64,000 bases of DNA from Sphingomonas adhaesiva (GTDB lineage Bacteria > Pseudomonadota > Alphaproteobacteria > Sphingomonadales > Sphingomonadaceae), in assembly GCF_002374855.1 (NCBI RefSeq), contig NZ_NWVC01000002.1, forward strand, positions 434,001 to 498,000. Reading direction: 5' to 3'. This document shows, piece by piece, positions 34,812-44,534 of this stretch. The notes under the pieces were generated by a model that saw nothing but the letters and a program-made list of their open reading frames with translations, was not told the origin of the DNA and made no database searches. Both the position numbers and the translations under genes were made by a program. Each line of letters begins with the position of its first letter. The first letter of the stretch is position 1.

Positions 34812-34862
34812 GCGCGCCTCCAACCGACCATTCGATATAGTCGTTTCGCGCCGGGGCCGCCA

Positions 34863-37800
34863 GTGACGTACAGCGAACTGCAGGTCACCACCCATTATTC
34901 CTTCCTGCGCGGCGCGTCGTCGTGCGAGGAGCTGTTCGCCACCGCCGCGCTGATGGGGATGCCCGCGCTGGGGATCGTCGACCGCAATTCGGTGGCCGGC
35001 GTCGTCCGCGCGCTCTACGCCAGCGAACAGGTGGCCCGGGACGGCGGCGGCGCGGTGCGCGCGCTGCCCGGCTGCCGGCTCGATCTGGTCGACGGCACGT
35101 CGCTGCTGGTCTGGCCACAGGACGCGGCGGCATGGAGCCGGCTGACGCGGCTGTTGTCGCTGGGCAAGAACCGCGCGGATGCGCAGCACGGCGAAAAGGG
35201 GCGCTGCTTCCTCCACTGGGACGATGTCGCCGCGCATGCCGATGGCCTCGTCGCCGCGCTGGTACCGGGGGAAGATGATGTGCGCGCGCTACGCTGGATG
35301 GCGGAGCTGTTCCCCGATCGCGGGCACGTTTGCCTGACGCACCGCCGCCGCCCGGGGGAGGCGCTGCGCCTGCACGAAACGGCGCTGGCGGCGCGCGCGC
35401 ACGGCCTTGTCCCGCTCGCTACCGGCGATGTCCTCTATCATCATCCCGACCGGCGGCGATTGCAGGACGTCGTCACCGCGATCCGCGAGAAATGCACGAT
35501 CGACGACCTGGGCCTGCGCCGCGAGCGGCATGCCGACCGCCACCTGAAGCCGCCCGCCGACATGGCGCGGCTGTTCCGTCACCATCCCGATGCGCTGGCG
35601 GCGGTGGAGGCGATCGTCGAACGCTGCACCTTCTCGCTGCGCGACCTGACCTATCATTACCCGGACGAGGAGGTGATCCCCGGCAAAACCGCGCAGGACG
35701 CGCTGGCGGCGCTGGCGTGGAACGGCCTGCGCCAGCGGTTCGGCGCGCATCCGCCGGCGGCCTATGTCGACATGTTGAACCACGAGCTGCGGCTGGTCGC
35801 GAAGATGGATTATGCCCCCTATTTCCTGACCGTGAACTCGATCGTGCAGTTCGCGCGCAGCCAGGAGATATTGTGCCAGGGCCGCGGATCGGCGGCCAAT
35901 TCGGTGATCTGCTTCGCGCTGGGCATCACCTCGATCGACCCGGTCAAGCACCAGCTGCTGTTCGAACGCTTCGTATCGGAGGAGCGGCGCGAGCCGCCCG
36001 ATATCGACGTCGATTTCGAGCATGAACGGCGCGAGGAGGTGATCCAGTTCATCTACGACCATTACGGCCGCGATCATGCCGCGCTGACCGCGGTGGTCAG
36101 CCGGTTCCGCACCCGCGGCGCGATCCGCGAGGTGGGCAAGGCGCTGGGCCTGCCGGAGGACATGACCGGCGCGCTCGCCAGCCAGGTATGGGGCTGGTCG
36201 AACGAGGGCGTGCCGACCGAGCATGTCGCCGCGCTCAACCTCGACGCCGGCGAACCGCGCCTTGCGCTCGCGCTCGAACTGGCGCGCGAGCTGATCGGCA
36301 CCCCGCGCCATCTGTCGCAGCACCCCGGCGGCTTCGTGCTGACCCGCGCGCCGCTCCACGACCTCGTGCCCATCGAACCGGCCGCGATGGAGCAGCGACA
36401 CGTCATCGAATGGGAAAAGGACGATATCGAGCAGCTGGGCTTCATGAAGGTCGATATCCTGGGCCTGGGGATGCTGGGCTGCATGCGCCGCGCGTTCGAT
36501 CTGCTGGAAGCGCACAAGGGCGTCCGCATGACGATGGCCAGCCCGGTGATGCAGGAGGACGACCCGGCCACCTATGCGATGATGCAGCGCGCCGACACAT
36601 TGGGCGTGTTCCAGATCGAGAGCCGCGCGCAGATGAGCATGTTGCCGCGGATGAAGCCGCGCGAATTCTACGACATCGCGATCCAGGTCGCGATCGTCCG
36701 CCCCGGCCCGATCCAGGGCAACATGGTCCACCCCTATCTGAAACGGCGCGAGGGCAAGGAGGCGGTGGAATATCCCAGCGAAAAGCTGCGCACGGTGTTG
36801 CAGAAGACGCTGGGCGTGCCGCTGTTCCAGGAACAGGCGATGCAGGTCGCTGTGCTGGGTGCGGGCTTCACCCCCGGAGAGGCGGACCAGCTGCGCCGCG
36901 CGATGGCGACGTTCAAGCTGACCGGCGGCGTCACGCCGTTCCGCGAGCGGCTGATCGCCGGGATGCGCGCCAACGACATATCGGAGACGTTCGCCGAACG
37001 GCTGGTACAGCAGATCGAGGGGTTCGGCAGCTACGGCTTTCCCGAAAGCCACGCCGCCAGCTTCGCGAAGATCGCCTATGCCTCGTCATGGATGAAATGC
37101 CACCATCCCGACGTGTTCTGCGCGGCGCTGCTCAACGCCCAGCCGATGGGCTTCTACGCCCCGGCGCAGATCGTGCGCGACGCGCGCGAACATGGCGTGG
37201 TGATCCATCCGGTCTGCGTATTGGCCAGCGAATGGGATACGTCGCTGGTCGATGAGGAACGGGGCGCGGACGGTCGCCACCCGCTACGACTGGGGCTGCG
37301 TATCGTCACCGGCCTGTCGGGGGCGGATGCGGGACGGATCCTGACCGCGCGGGCGCGGGCGCGCTTCACCTCGGTGGAGGATATCTGGCGCCGCTCCGGC
37401 GTGCCGCTCGCCACGCTGGAGAAGCTGGCGCGCGCCGATGCCTTCCACGCGCTGGGGCTGGACCGGCGGCAGGCGCTATGGGCGATCCGCGGGCTGGGCG
37501 AGGCGCCGCTGCCGCTGCTCGCCGCGGTCGAACGGCGCGAGGAGCCGGTGACGCTCGCGCGGTTGACCGGTGGGCGCGAGGTGGTGGAGGATTATCGCGC
37601 CACGCAATTGTCGCTGCGCGCGCATCCCCTGTCGTTCCTTCGCGCCGGGCTGTCGGAACGGCGGATCGTGCGGTGCGCCGATCTGGCCGCGCACGACGGC
37701 AAATGGGTGGAGGTCGCCGGGATCATCCTGGTGCGCCAGCGCCCCGGTTCGGCCAAGGGCGTATTGTTCATCACCATCGAGGACGAAACCGGCGTCGCCA

Positions 37801-38135
37801 ACGGCATCCTGTGGCCCGACCGGTTCGAGGCGCAGCGCCGCACCGTCATGTCCGCCGCGATGGTCAGCCTGAAGGGGCAGGTGCAGAAGGAAGGCGCGGT
37901 GATCCACGTCATCGTCGATCGCGTCACCGACCTGACGGACATGCTGCGCGAGGTGGGGGAGATCGACCTCCCCCGCCTGGTCGCGCGCGGCGACGGCGCG
38001 ACGCATCCCGGCGCCCCCGATCGCGGCGACAAGGGCTACAAGGACAAGCAATGGCGCCCCGCCCCCCGCTCCGACTATCACTTCCGCGACCGGGCGGAAG
38101 ACGTCATCCCGATCAGGAGCCACGATTTCCATTGA
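34863..38135 (+). CDS. dnaE2: Error-prone DNA polymerase DnaE2
   Basis: 1090 residues from GTG 34863 (TYSELQVTTHYSFLRGASS). C-family polymerase: N-terminal PHP-like domain, then GRGSAANSVICFALG, and the acidic catalytic motif PDIDVDFEHERREEV. The OB-fold (VEVAGIILVRQRPGSAKGVLF) is near the C-terminus. It carries out mutagenic translesion synthesis with ImuA and ImuB. No LexA box or clear promoter is seen in the 51 bp upstream, so it probably depends on read-through from imuA across the inserted toxin-antitoxin genes. Confidence 0.95.
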   Translation: MTYSELQVTTHYSFLRGASSCEELFATAALMGMPALGIVDRNSVAGVVRALYASEQVARDGGGAVRALPGCRLDLVDGTSLLVWPQDAAAWSRLTRLLSLGKNRADAQHGEKGRCFLHWDDVAAHADGLVAALVPGEDDVRALRWMAELFPDRGHVCLTHRRRPGEALRLHETALAARAHGLVPLATGDVLYHHPDRRRLQDVVTAIREKCTIDDLGLRRERHADRHLKPPADMARLFRHHPDALAAVEAIVERCTFSLRDLTYHYPDEEVIPGKTAQDALAALAWNGLRQRFGAHPPAAYVDMLNHELRLVAKMDYAPYFLTVNSIVQFARSQEILCQGRGSAANSVICFALGITSIDPVKHQLLFERFVSEERREPPDIDVDFEHERREEVIQFIYDHYGRDHAALTAVVSRFRTRGAIREVGKALGLPEDMTGALASQVWGWSNEGVPTEHVAALNLDAGEPRLALALELARELIGTPRHLSQHPGGFVLTRAPLHDLVPIEPAAMEQRHVIEWEKDDIEQLGFMKVDILGLGMLGCMRRAFDLLEAHKGVRMTMASPVMQEDDPATYAMMQRADTLGVFQIESRAQMSMLPRMKPREFYDIAIQVAIVRPGPIQGNMVHPYLKRREGKEAVEYPSEKLRTVLQKTLGVPLFQEQAMQVAVLGAGFTPGEADQLRRAMATFKLTGGVTPFRERLIAGMRANDISETFAERLVQQIEGFGSYGFPESHAASFAKIAYASSWMKCHHPDVFCAALLNAQPMGFYAPAQIVRDAREHGVVIHPVCVLASEWDTSLVDEERGADGRHPLRLGLRIVTGLSGADAGRILTARARARFTSVEDIWRRSGVPLATLEKLARADAFHALGLDRRQALWAIRGLGEAPLPLLAAVERREEPVTLARLTGGREVVEDYRATQLSLRAHPLSFLRAGLSERRIVRCADLAAHDGKWVEVAGIILVRQRPGSAKGVLFITIEDETGVANGILWPDRFEAQRRTVMSAAMVSLKGQVQKEGAVIHVIVDRVTDLTDMLREVGEIDLPRLVARGDGATHPGAPDRGDKGYKDKQWRPAPRSDYHFRDRAEDVIPIRSHDFH

Positions 38136-38210
38136 TCGCGGCGAACGGACGACGTTTCACCCCGCCGCTGCGTCCCGGCACGACTCCGATCGCGGACCGG
38201 ACACGCAGCA

Positions 38211-38654
38211 TCATGTCCGGGCTTCGCGTTCCGCCACGCGCGAATCATAGCGCCGCTGCGCCTCCAGCACGTCCTTCATCCGCGTTTCCGCCCAGTCGAT
38301 CGTCTGCCGCAGCGCCGCGATCAGATCGTCGCCCAGCGCGGTCAGGCGGTAGGACACCGTCACCGGCGCGGTCGGCAACACCTCGCGATGGATCAGTCCG
38401 TCACGCTCCAGCGTCCGCAGCGTCTGGCTCAGCATCTTTTGCGAAATACCGCCGATCCGCCGCTTCAGCTCGTTGAAGCGGTGATCGCGCCCGCCCAGCA
38501 ACGTCAGGATCAGCACGCTCCATTTGTCGCCGACGCGATCGAGCAGCTGGCGCGTCGGGCATTGCGGCGCGAACACATCGCCGCGCGTCCATGCCGGCGG
38601 GGCGGAGGTGGTTTCGGCCAGGTGACTCGATGTGGCGAAAGTGCCTTCTTGCAT
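38211..38654 (-). CDS. HxlR-family transcriptional regulator
   Basis: 147 residues from ATG 38654. The winged helix includes QCPTRQLLDRVGDKWSVLIL with the conserved Cys often redox- or aldehyde-sensing, and KRRIGGISQKMLSQTLRTLERDGL as recognition region. Divergent from the NAD(P)-binding protein gene, which it probably controls. A longer frame to 38732 would overlap that gene and is less likely. Confidence 0.9.
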   Translation of the reverse strand: MQEGTFATSSHLAETTSAPPAWTRGDVFAPQCPTRQLLDRVGDKWSVLILTLLGGRDHRFNELKRRIGGISQKMLSQTLRTLERDGLIHREVLPTAPVTVSYRLTALGDDLIAALRQTIDWAETRMKDVLEAQRRYDSRVAEREART

Positions 38655-38707
38655 GATCCGGTTTCGATAGCGCACCAGGTTACCGGTGGAAACCATGGAG
38701 TAGGCAG
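38655..38707. promoter_or_regulatory. Divergent control region of HxlR and reductase
   Basis: 53 bp shared upstream region. It contains GGTTTC (38660-38665) and its complement GAAACC (38689-38694), with CACC (38673) and GGTG (38685) between them. A plausible HxlR operator overlapping both promoters; the arms are short. Confidence 0.45.
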
Positions 38708-39316
38708 ATGAAGGTTGCTGTTCTGGGCGCAAGCGGACGCGCGGGCACGGAAATCACTAGGGAACTCGCCGCGCGCGGGCATCTGGTGACGGCGATCGCC
38801 CGCAAGCCCGATGCGATTCCCGCCGCGCCGGGCGTCACCGCCACCGCCGGCGATGCATCCGACCCCGCCGCCCTGGCCGGGGTGATAAGCGGGCACGATG
38901 CCGTCATCAGCGCGCTTCATTTCGACATCACGGCCGACATGCTGCTTGGCGCAGTGCGCGCGGCCGGGGTGCCGCGCCTGCTGGTGACCGGCGGCGCCGC
39001 CAGCCTGGAAGTGGCACCGGGCAGGAAGCTGATCGATTCGCCCGACTTTCCCGACGAATGGCGCGCCTTCGCGATGGGCGGCATCCGCTTTCTGGACGCG
39101 CTGCGCCACGAAGCCGCGATCGACTGGACCTTCTTCTCGCCCGCCGCGCTAATCGAGGAAGGTCCGCGGCTCGGCCGCTATCGCACCGACACCGACCGTC
39201 TCGTCACCGACGCCGACGGGCAGAGCCGGATCAGCTTCGCCGATTATGCGATCGCGATGGTCGACGAACTGGAACAGCACCGCCACCCCCGCGCGCGCTT
39301 CACCGCCGCTTATTGA
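38708..39316 (+). CDS. NAD(P)H-binding atypical short-chain reductase
   Basis: 202 residues. VLGASGRAGTEITRELAARGH is the NAD(P)-binding loop of the NmrA/YwnB-like atypical SDRs; FFSPAALIEEGPRLGRY and DYAIAMVDELEQ follow the same family. Likely a quinone or flavin reductase or redox sensor in an HxlR-controlled aldehyde or quinone response (inferred from pairing). Confidence 0.88.
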   Translation: MKVAVLGASGRAGTEITRELAARGHLVTAIARKPDAIPAAPGVTATAGDASDPAALAGVISGHDAVISALHFDITADMLLGAVRAAGVPRLLVTGGAASLEVAPGRKLIDSPDFPDEWRAFAMGGIRFLDALRHEAAIDWTFFSPAALIEEGPRLGRYRTDTDRLVTDADGQSRISFADYAIAMVDELEQHRHPRARFTAAY

Positions 39317-39335
39317 GGCGGCGGGGCGGGGACCG

Positions 39336-40880
39336 TCAGCGCGCGAACCGCTCCTGCAAGGCGCGGGTCACGCCGTTGGTCCAGCCGAAGCCGTCCTGCG
39401 TCGGATATTCGCCGCCGCCGCCCGGGCGGCTTTCCTCGACGTCATATTTCTCCAGAAGCTTGCCCGAGGCGCGATATTCGCGCTCCACCGTCGCCAGGAA
39501 GCGGGTGCCGATCATCCGCGCCACGTCGTCGCGGCCGTATCGCGCCACCCCCTCGACCGCGATCCATTGCAGCGGCGCCCAGCCGTTGGGCCTGTCCCAC
39601 TGCTGCCCGGTCGCCACCGTCGTGGTGCGCAGCCCGTTGGGCGCCAGCAGCACGCGCGCGATCGTATCGGCGGTGCGTGCGCCGCGATCGGGCGCGGCGA
39701 CGCCGGTGAACAAGGGATAGGCGGTCGCCGCGGTCACGCCCGCGCGCAGCCGCCCGGCGGCCAGGTCGAAATCGCCGTAGCGCCCCTCGTCCGCGCTCCA
39801 CAGCCAGCGTTCGATCGCGGCGCGGCGCGTGTCCGCCATCCGGTCGAACTCCCCGGCGCACGCCGCGCGGCCCAGCGCGCGGCACCGCGTTGCGATCGCC
39901 CGCTCCATGCCGTACAGCAGGCTGTTGAGATCGACCGGCACGATCCGCGTCGTGTCGATCGTCGCCAGCGTTCGCCCGTCCGCCAGCCAGCGCGACGAAA
40001 AGTCCCAGCCGCTTTCCGCCCCGGCGCGCAGGTCGTTGTACCGCTGCCGGTCGCCCGCGCCGGTCTCCACATCCTCGCGCCACGATTCATCGCGCGGGGT
40101 GAAGCGCGCGTCGCCATAGCGTTGCAGCGTCGCGCCATCGGGCATCGCCACGCTGCGCTGCGCGGTCCAGAAACGATGTTCGGCGATCAGCGCGTCCAGC
40201 CAGCGCGCCTGCGTCGTGCGGTCGACGTCGGGCACCAGCCCCATCATCAGGTACAGGAACGGCGGCTGCGACCGGCTGACGTAATAGCTGCGCGTGCCGT
40301 TGGGGACATGGCCGTAGCGCGCGACCAGCGACACGAAATCCTCGATCATGTCGCGCGTCAGGTCGCCGTGGCCGTCCGCCTCCAGGCCCAGCATCGTGAA
40401 ATAGCTGTCCCAGTAATACATTTCGCGAAACCGCCCGCCCGGCACCACATAGCGGCGCGGCAGCGCCAGCGCGGAGGAACCGGCCGGCGGCACCAGCGGC
40501 GGGCGCGTCAACTGCGGCCACAGCGCGCGGATATGGTCGGCCAGCGGCGGGCGCTCGGTGCTGGGCGCGACGGTCGGCGCCTCCGCCGGCACGTCGAAAT
40601 TGGCGAGCACGAACGCCTTCAGCGCGGCATCGTCGGCGGGCGGCGCGGCGCGATAATCGGCCATGATCGCCGCGGGGTCGCGCCGCGGCACCGCATCGAC
40701 GAAGGTCTTCCCGTCGGCGAAGACGCGCCGCATCTGCACCGCCTGGAACAGCGCGCCATACAGGTCCGCCGGGGTCGCGGGCGCCGCCAGCGGCGGGGTG
40801 GTGACCGCCGGGCGCGCCGCCGGCTGTTCGGCACAGGCCGCCGCGGCCGCCGCCAGCGGCAGCACCTTCCATGCCCGCAT
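39336..40880 (-). CDS. treA: Trehalase (GH37)
   Basis: 514 residues, periplasmic hydrolysis of trehalose to two glucose. N-terminal lipobox-like AAAC (Cys16). Both trehalase signatures are seen: PGGRFREMYYWDSYF and QQWDRPNGWAPLQW, plus the Gly-rich PGGGGEYPTQDGFGWTNG near the end. Start ATG 40880 lies 3 nt after the FAH-family stop. Confidence 0.94.
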   Translation of the reverse strand: MRAWKVLPLAAAAAACAEQPAARPAVTTPPLAAPATPADLYGALFQAVQMRRVFADGKTFVDAVPRRDPAAIMADYRAAPPADDAALKAFVLANFDVPAEAPTVAPSTERPPLADHIRALWPQLTRPPLVPPAGSSALALPRRYVVPGGRFREMYYWDSYFTMLGLEADGHGDLTRDMIEDFVSLVARYGHVPNGTRSYYVSRSQPPFLYLMMGLVPDVDRTTQARWLDALIAEHRFWTAQRSVAMPDGATLQRYGDARFTPRDESWREDVETGAGDRQRYNDLRAGAESGWDFSSRWLADGRTLATIDTTRIVPVDLNSLLYGMERAIATRCRALGRAACAGEFDRMADTRRAAIERWLWSADEGRYGDFDLAAGRLRAGVTAATAYPLFTGVAAPDRGARTADTIARVLLAPNGLRTTTVATGQQWDRPNGWAPLQWIAVEGVARYGRDDVARMIGTRFLATVEREYRASGKLLEKYDVEESRPGGGGEYPTQDGFGWTNGVTRALQERFAR

Positions 40881-40882
40881 CG

Positions 40883-41884
40883 TCAGGCGACCGTCTGTTC
40901 GATGGTGCCGAAGATCGGGTGGTGGCGATCGTCCTCGGCCCAGATGCGGACGGTGTCGCCCTTCTTCAGGAACGGGGTGGTCGCAGTGCCGGTGCGGATC
41001 GTCTCGACCGTGCGCACCTCCGCCAGGCAGCAATAGCCGACGCCGCCATCGGCGACCGGGCGCCCCGGCCCGCCATCGGCATCGCGGTTGGACACGGTGC
41101 CCGATCCGACGATCGTCCCCGCCCCCAGCGCGCGCGTCTTCGCGGCGTGTGCGATCAGCGTGCCGAAATCGAACGTCATGTCCTCGCCCGCCTCGACCCG
41201 GCCCAGCGGCGCGTTGTTCAGGTCGACCATCAGCTTGCGGTGCAGCTTCCCGCCCTGCCACCAGTCGCCCAGTGCGTCGGGCGTCACGAACACGGGTGAG
41301 AAGGCCGACGCGGGCTTCGACTGAAAGAAGCCGAAGCCCTTGCCCAGTTCGCCGGGGATCAGGTTGCGCAGCGACACGTCGTTGGTCAGCCCGACCAGCC
41401 GCACCGCCGCCAGCGCCTCCTCACGGCTCGCGCCCTGCGGCACGTCGCCGGTGACGACGACCACCTCGGCCTCCATGTCGCAGCCCCACGCCTCGTCCGC
41501 GAGCGGTATCGGGTCGCGCGGCGCCAGGAAGCCGTCGGAGCCGCCCTGGTACATCAGCGGGTCGTGCCAGAAGCTGTCGGGCATCTCCGCCCCGCGCGCC
41601 TGCCGCACCAGCGCGACATGGTTCACATAGGCCGAGCCGTCCGCCCATTGATAGGCGCGCGGCAGCGGCGCGTCGGCGGCGTGCTCATGGAACCGCTCGC
41701 GCGGGATCGCCTCGTTGCGCAGGTCGGTCGCCAGCAGCTGGAGATGCGGCGCGATCCGGTCCCAATCGTCCAGCGCCGCCTGCATCGTGGCGCAGATATG
41801 CGAGGCGTCGGCATACCATGCCAGATCGTCGGAGACGACGACGAGCTTCCCGTCGCGCCCGTGCTTGAGACTAGCCAGTTTCAT
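40883..41884 (-). CDS. Fumarylacetoacetate hydrolase family protein
   Basis: 333 residues from ATG 41884. The FAH-fold metal site is formed by DMEAEVVVVTGD and nearby acidic residues; GTIVGSGTVSN, then CCLAEVRTVETI, and FLKKGDTVRIWAEDD fit. Length and the C-terminal IFGTIEQTV point to a fumarylacetoacetase-like hydrolase of aromatic amino-acid breakdown or a related acylpyruvase. TTG 41890 in frame has a better-spaced AGGAG, so the start is not certain. Confidence 0.87.
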   Translation of the reverse strand: MKLASLKHGRDGKLVVVSDDLAWYADASHICATMQAALDDWDRIAPHLQLLATDLRNEAIPRERFHEHAADAPLPRAYQWADGSAYVNHVALVRQARGAEMPDSFWHDPLMYQGGSDGFLAPRDPIPLADEAWGCDMEAEVVVVTGDVPQGASREEALAAVRLVGLTNDVSLRNLIPGELGKGFGFFQSKPASAFSPVFVTPDALGDWWQGGKLHRKLMVDLNNAPLGRVEAGEDMTFDFGTLIAHAAKTRALGAGTIVGSGTVSNRDADGGPGRPVADGGVGYCCLAEVRTVETIRTGTATTPFLKKGDTVRIWAEDDRHHPIFGTIEQTVA

Positions 41885-41966
41885 GCGCAACCATCTCCTT
41901 TGCCCTCGGCCTAGCGCGATTGGTCGGGACGGAAAAGGGCAAAGGCAGTCCCCGCTGGCGGGCCTG

Positions 41967-43976
41967 CTAGGGAAGCCGGAAGATCACCTTGTTCCGGTTC
42001 GCCGTGCAGGCCAGACTGCCCGCTGGCCGATAGCTGCTGGTGAAGCGCGTCGCCTTGAACATGCCCACAGCAGCCTCATCGAACACGAACGGCGGATAGG
42101 CGACGGTCGCGCGGGGCTCCACGGTCGTACCGTCCGCGGCGATATCGAACTCGGCCTGCACCCACCCTTCGAAACCATTCCGCAGCGCCTCCATCGGATA
42201 ATTCCGCGCGCTGAAACCGCTCCGCCTGACATCGGGCTTGGGCTCGATCATCGCGCATTGTTCCTCGGTCAGCCCGGTGCGATCGAACAGCGCCCTGGCC
42301 GCGGGAAGGTCACCCGCCTTCGCCAACTGATTGGCCCGCTGCAACAAGGCGCTGACCTTCAGCGGATGCTGATCGGGCAATCCGGCAAGGTCGATGACAC
42401 GCTGCGTCAGGACCGGCGCGTCGGCGGGGGGCTTCGATTCCATCGAGATCCGCGGCGCCTGTGCCGCCAGCATCATGACGGTTGCCGCGGTCAGCGGATC
42501 GGCCATCGCCACCGGATCGGACAGGATCGCGCGGGTCATCGTCGCTTCCTTGCGACCGTCCTCCTGCAGATGCGCCAGGGTGAGGGCGGCGTAGGTCCGC
42601 ACCGCAACCGGCGCGTTCGCCCGCCCGGCAACGTCGACCGCCTCCTTCGCCAGCGCATTGCGCTCCGCGTTCGTCACCACGCCGTTGGACGCGAGGGCCA
42701 GGAGCGCCGCGAACACGCCTGCATCGTCCCCCGCAGACCGCGCTTTGGCAAGCGCGGCGCGCTCGATCGGGGCGGCCAGCGCCACCGGCCTGTCGCGCCA
42801 CGCCGTATCGCCCGCACCGCGCGTCGCCAGCCATTCCATCGCCGCATCCTGCAACGGCTGGGTCAAAGGCGGCCGCTCGCTGGCGCGGGTACAGCGCATC
42901 TCCACCCGCGTCAGGTAACGGAACAGCGCCGGCACCTTGGCGATCGAATCAGGTTGCCATGACCAGCGCGCCGCCGCCTGTGCGAAGGCCGTCGCGGCGC
43001 CGCGCCCCGCCGTGGTGTAGATCGGGGACACGCTCGACACGTGCCCGTCGGTTTCCACCGAGAATTCGACGATCGCCACGTCTTCCGGCTTCAGTCCCGC
43101 CGCCCCGCCACAGGGCGCCGACACGAGTTGGTCGGCGCTCTGGAACGGCGAGTTTCCGATGCGGCCCGCTCCCGTATACGACAGGTAAGTGCGGGCGGCA
43201 TCCATATCGCCTGCCAGCTTCGCCGCTATCGCCAGGTCCGAGCGGGTGGAAATGTCGTTGAACCCCACCGTCGTCGTCAGCCCACCCTGTTCGCGCAACG
43301 ACGCCTTCAGCTGGTCATAGGCCTCCTTGTTCCTGCCCATGTTCAACAGCGCGCGCGCATACTGCGTCCGCACGGCGGCGATCGTTTCGCGGCGCTCGTC
43401 AGCGCCCTTCCTGATGGCCTGGGGATCGGACGATGCCGGCTGCGCCGGCAGATCCAGCGCCAGCCGCAGCGCCTCCCCCGCCGCGGCAACGCCCGCCCCG
43501 TCACCGTCGAACATCGTCGCCCGCGACAGCGCCAGCAGATGCCCCGCCCGGCTTCCCCCCGTGGACCTGTCGACCGCTCGCCGATACTCGCGCGCCGCGG
43601 CCGGATAGTCGAAGCGCAGCGTGGCGACGTCGCCCAGCGCACGATACGCCCGCGCGACGTCCAGCTCGAATTCGGCGCCCTTCGCCTCCAGCGCCGGCAG
43701 TCCGCGGCGGATCGAGGCCTCCCCCGCGTCGGCGGTCGCATCGGCGACCAGGCAGATGCCCTTTCGCACCGCGATGGCGGCACTCGCCAGCGCATTGCCA
43801 CGGATCTTCGGCTCCTGCTCCAGCGCAGTGTACAGCCGTATCGCCTCCGCACATTTCAGACCGGCCTGTGCCTCGTTCGCCGCATCGAACCGCGCCTGCA
43901 AGGTCGCGGCGGGCGGTGTCGCCCCCGCCGCCCCCGCCGCCTGCGCCGCCAGCAGGATCACCAATGCTGCCGTCAT
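41967..43976 (-). CDS. TonB C-terminal and TPR-like protein
   Basis: 669 residues from ATG 43976 with a signal peptide (LVILLAAQAAGAAGA). Residues about 30-260 contain TPR-like helical pairs (ALASAAIAVRKGICLV, YRALGDVATLRFDYPAA, ARALLNMGRNKEAYDQL). Two TonB-C-like segments occur: VAIVEFSVETDGHVSSVSP in the middle and WVQAEFDIAADGTTVEPRA at the end with FVFDEAAVGMFKATRF. It lacks the usual N-terminal TonB helix and Pro-rich linker, so energy transduction is doubtful; a periplasmic scaffold is as likely. Confidence 0.75.
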   Translation of the reverse strand: MTAALVILLAAQAAGAAGATPPAATLQARFDAANEAQAGLKCAEAIRLYTALEQEPKIRGNALASAAIAVRKGICLVADATADAGEASIRRGLPALEAKGAEFELDVARAYRALGDVATLRFDYPAAAREYRRAVDRSTGGSRAGHLLALSRATMFDGDGAGVAAAGEALRLALDLPAQPASSDPQAIRKGADERRETIAAVRTQYARALLNMGRNKEAYDQLKASLREQGGLTTTVGFNDISTRSDLAIAAKLAGDMDAARTYLSYTGAGRIGNSPFQSADQLVSAPCGGAAGLKPEDVAIVEFSVETDGHVSSVSPIYTTAGRGAATAFAQAAARWSWQPDSIAKVPALFRYLTRVEMRCTRASERPPLTQPLQDAAMEWLATRGAGDTAWRDRPVALAAPIERAALAKARSAGDDAGVFAALLALASNGVVTNAERNALAKEAVDVAGRANAPVAVRTYAALTLAHLQEDGRKEATMTRAILSDPVAMADPLTAATVMMLAAQAPRISMESKPPADAPVLTQRVIDLAGLPDQHPLKVSALLQRANQLAKAGDLPAARALFDRTGLTEEQCAMIEPKPDVRRSGFSARNYPMEALRNGFEGWVQAEFDIAADGTTVEPRATVAYPPFVFDEAAVGMFKATRFTSSYRPAGSLACTANRNKVIFRLP

Positions 43977-44037
43977 GTCCGTTTCCCCCCTTGCCCGCTT
44001 TCCCCTGTGCCAGGAACGTTGCATCATCGCTGCGCCC

Positions 44038-44463
44038 ATGTCGATCAGCCTCCCGCCCCTCCGACGGCTCCGAATCCTCGCCGCCTTATCGCTGACCGCC
44101 GGCGCCCCGCCGGCCGGTCCGCCACGAACGATCATCCTGTTCGTCGCCGATTGGTGCGCGCCCTGCCATGCCGAGATCGATCGGCTGCCGGAGATCGTCG
44201 CCGCCGCGCGGCCGTGGCGCGTTCTGGTCGCGCAGGGCGATGCCGCGCCCGATGACCGCCTGCTCGCCCGCGTGCCTGCCGATCGACGCTGGACACCCCC
44301 CGACGGCGCGGCGCGGCGCGCCTTTCTGTCCGCGACCGCCGGGCTACCCTATGCCGTCGCCCTGGATGGCGCGGGCCGCATCTGCGCCGATACCCGCCGC
44401 GGATTGAATGGCGCGCGCACCGCCGCCCTCGTCACCGCATGCTCCTCGGCGCCATCGCCATAA
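44038..44463 (+). CDS. Thioredoxin-fold protein
   Basis: 141 residues from ATG 44038. The active-site motif WCAPC is at Cys40 and Cys43 (VADWCAPCHAEI), with cis-Pro in TAGLPYAVAL. A short hydrophobic N-terminus suggests export. Divergent from the TonB-C protein gene. Probably a periplasmic thiol-disulfide reductase or exchange protein. Confidence 0.8.
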   Translation: MSISLPPLRRLRILAALSLTAGAPPAGPPRTIILFVADWCAPCHAEIDRLPEIVAAARPWRVLVAQGDAAPDDRLLARVPADRRWTPPDGAARRAFLSATAGLPYAVALDGAGRICADTRRGLNGARTAALVTACSSAPSP

Positions 44464-44534
44464 CAAAAGTTACTTGACCCGCCGCGCGGGGGCCGCATGA
44501 TAGAGGCAACGAACTATCCGGAGGGGATATCATC

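Noticed and set aside
43040..43105. Full TonB energy transducer
   Set aside because: TonB-C-like segments are present, but the membrane anchor plus Pro-rich linker of TonB is missing, so no tonB symbol was given.
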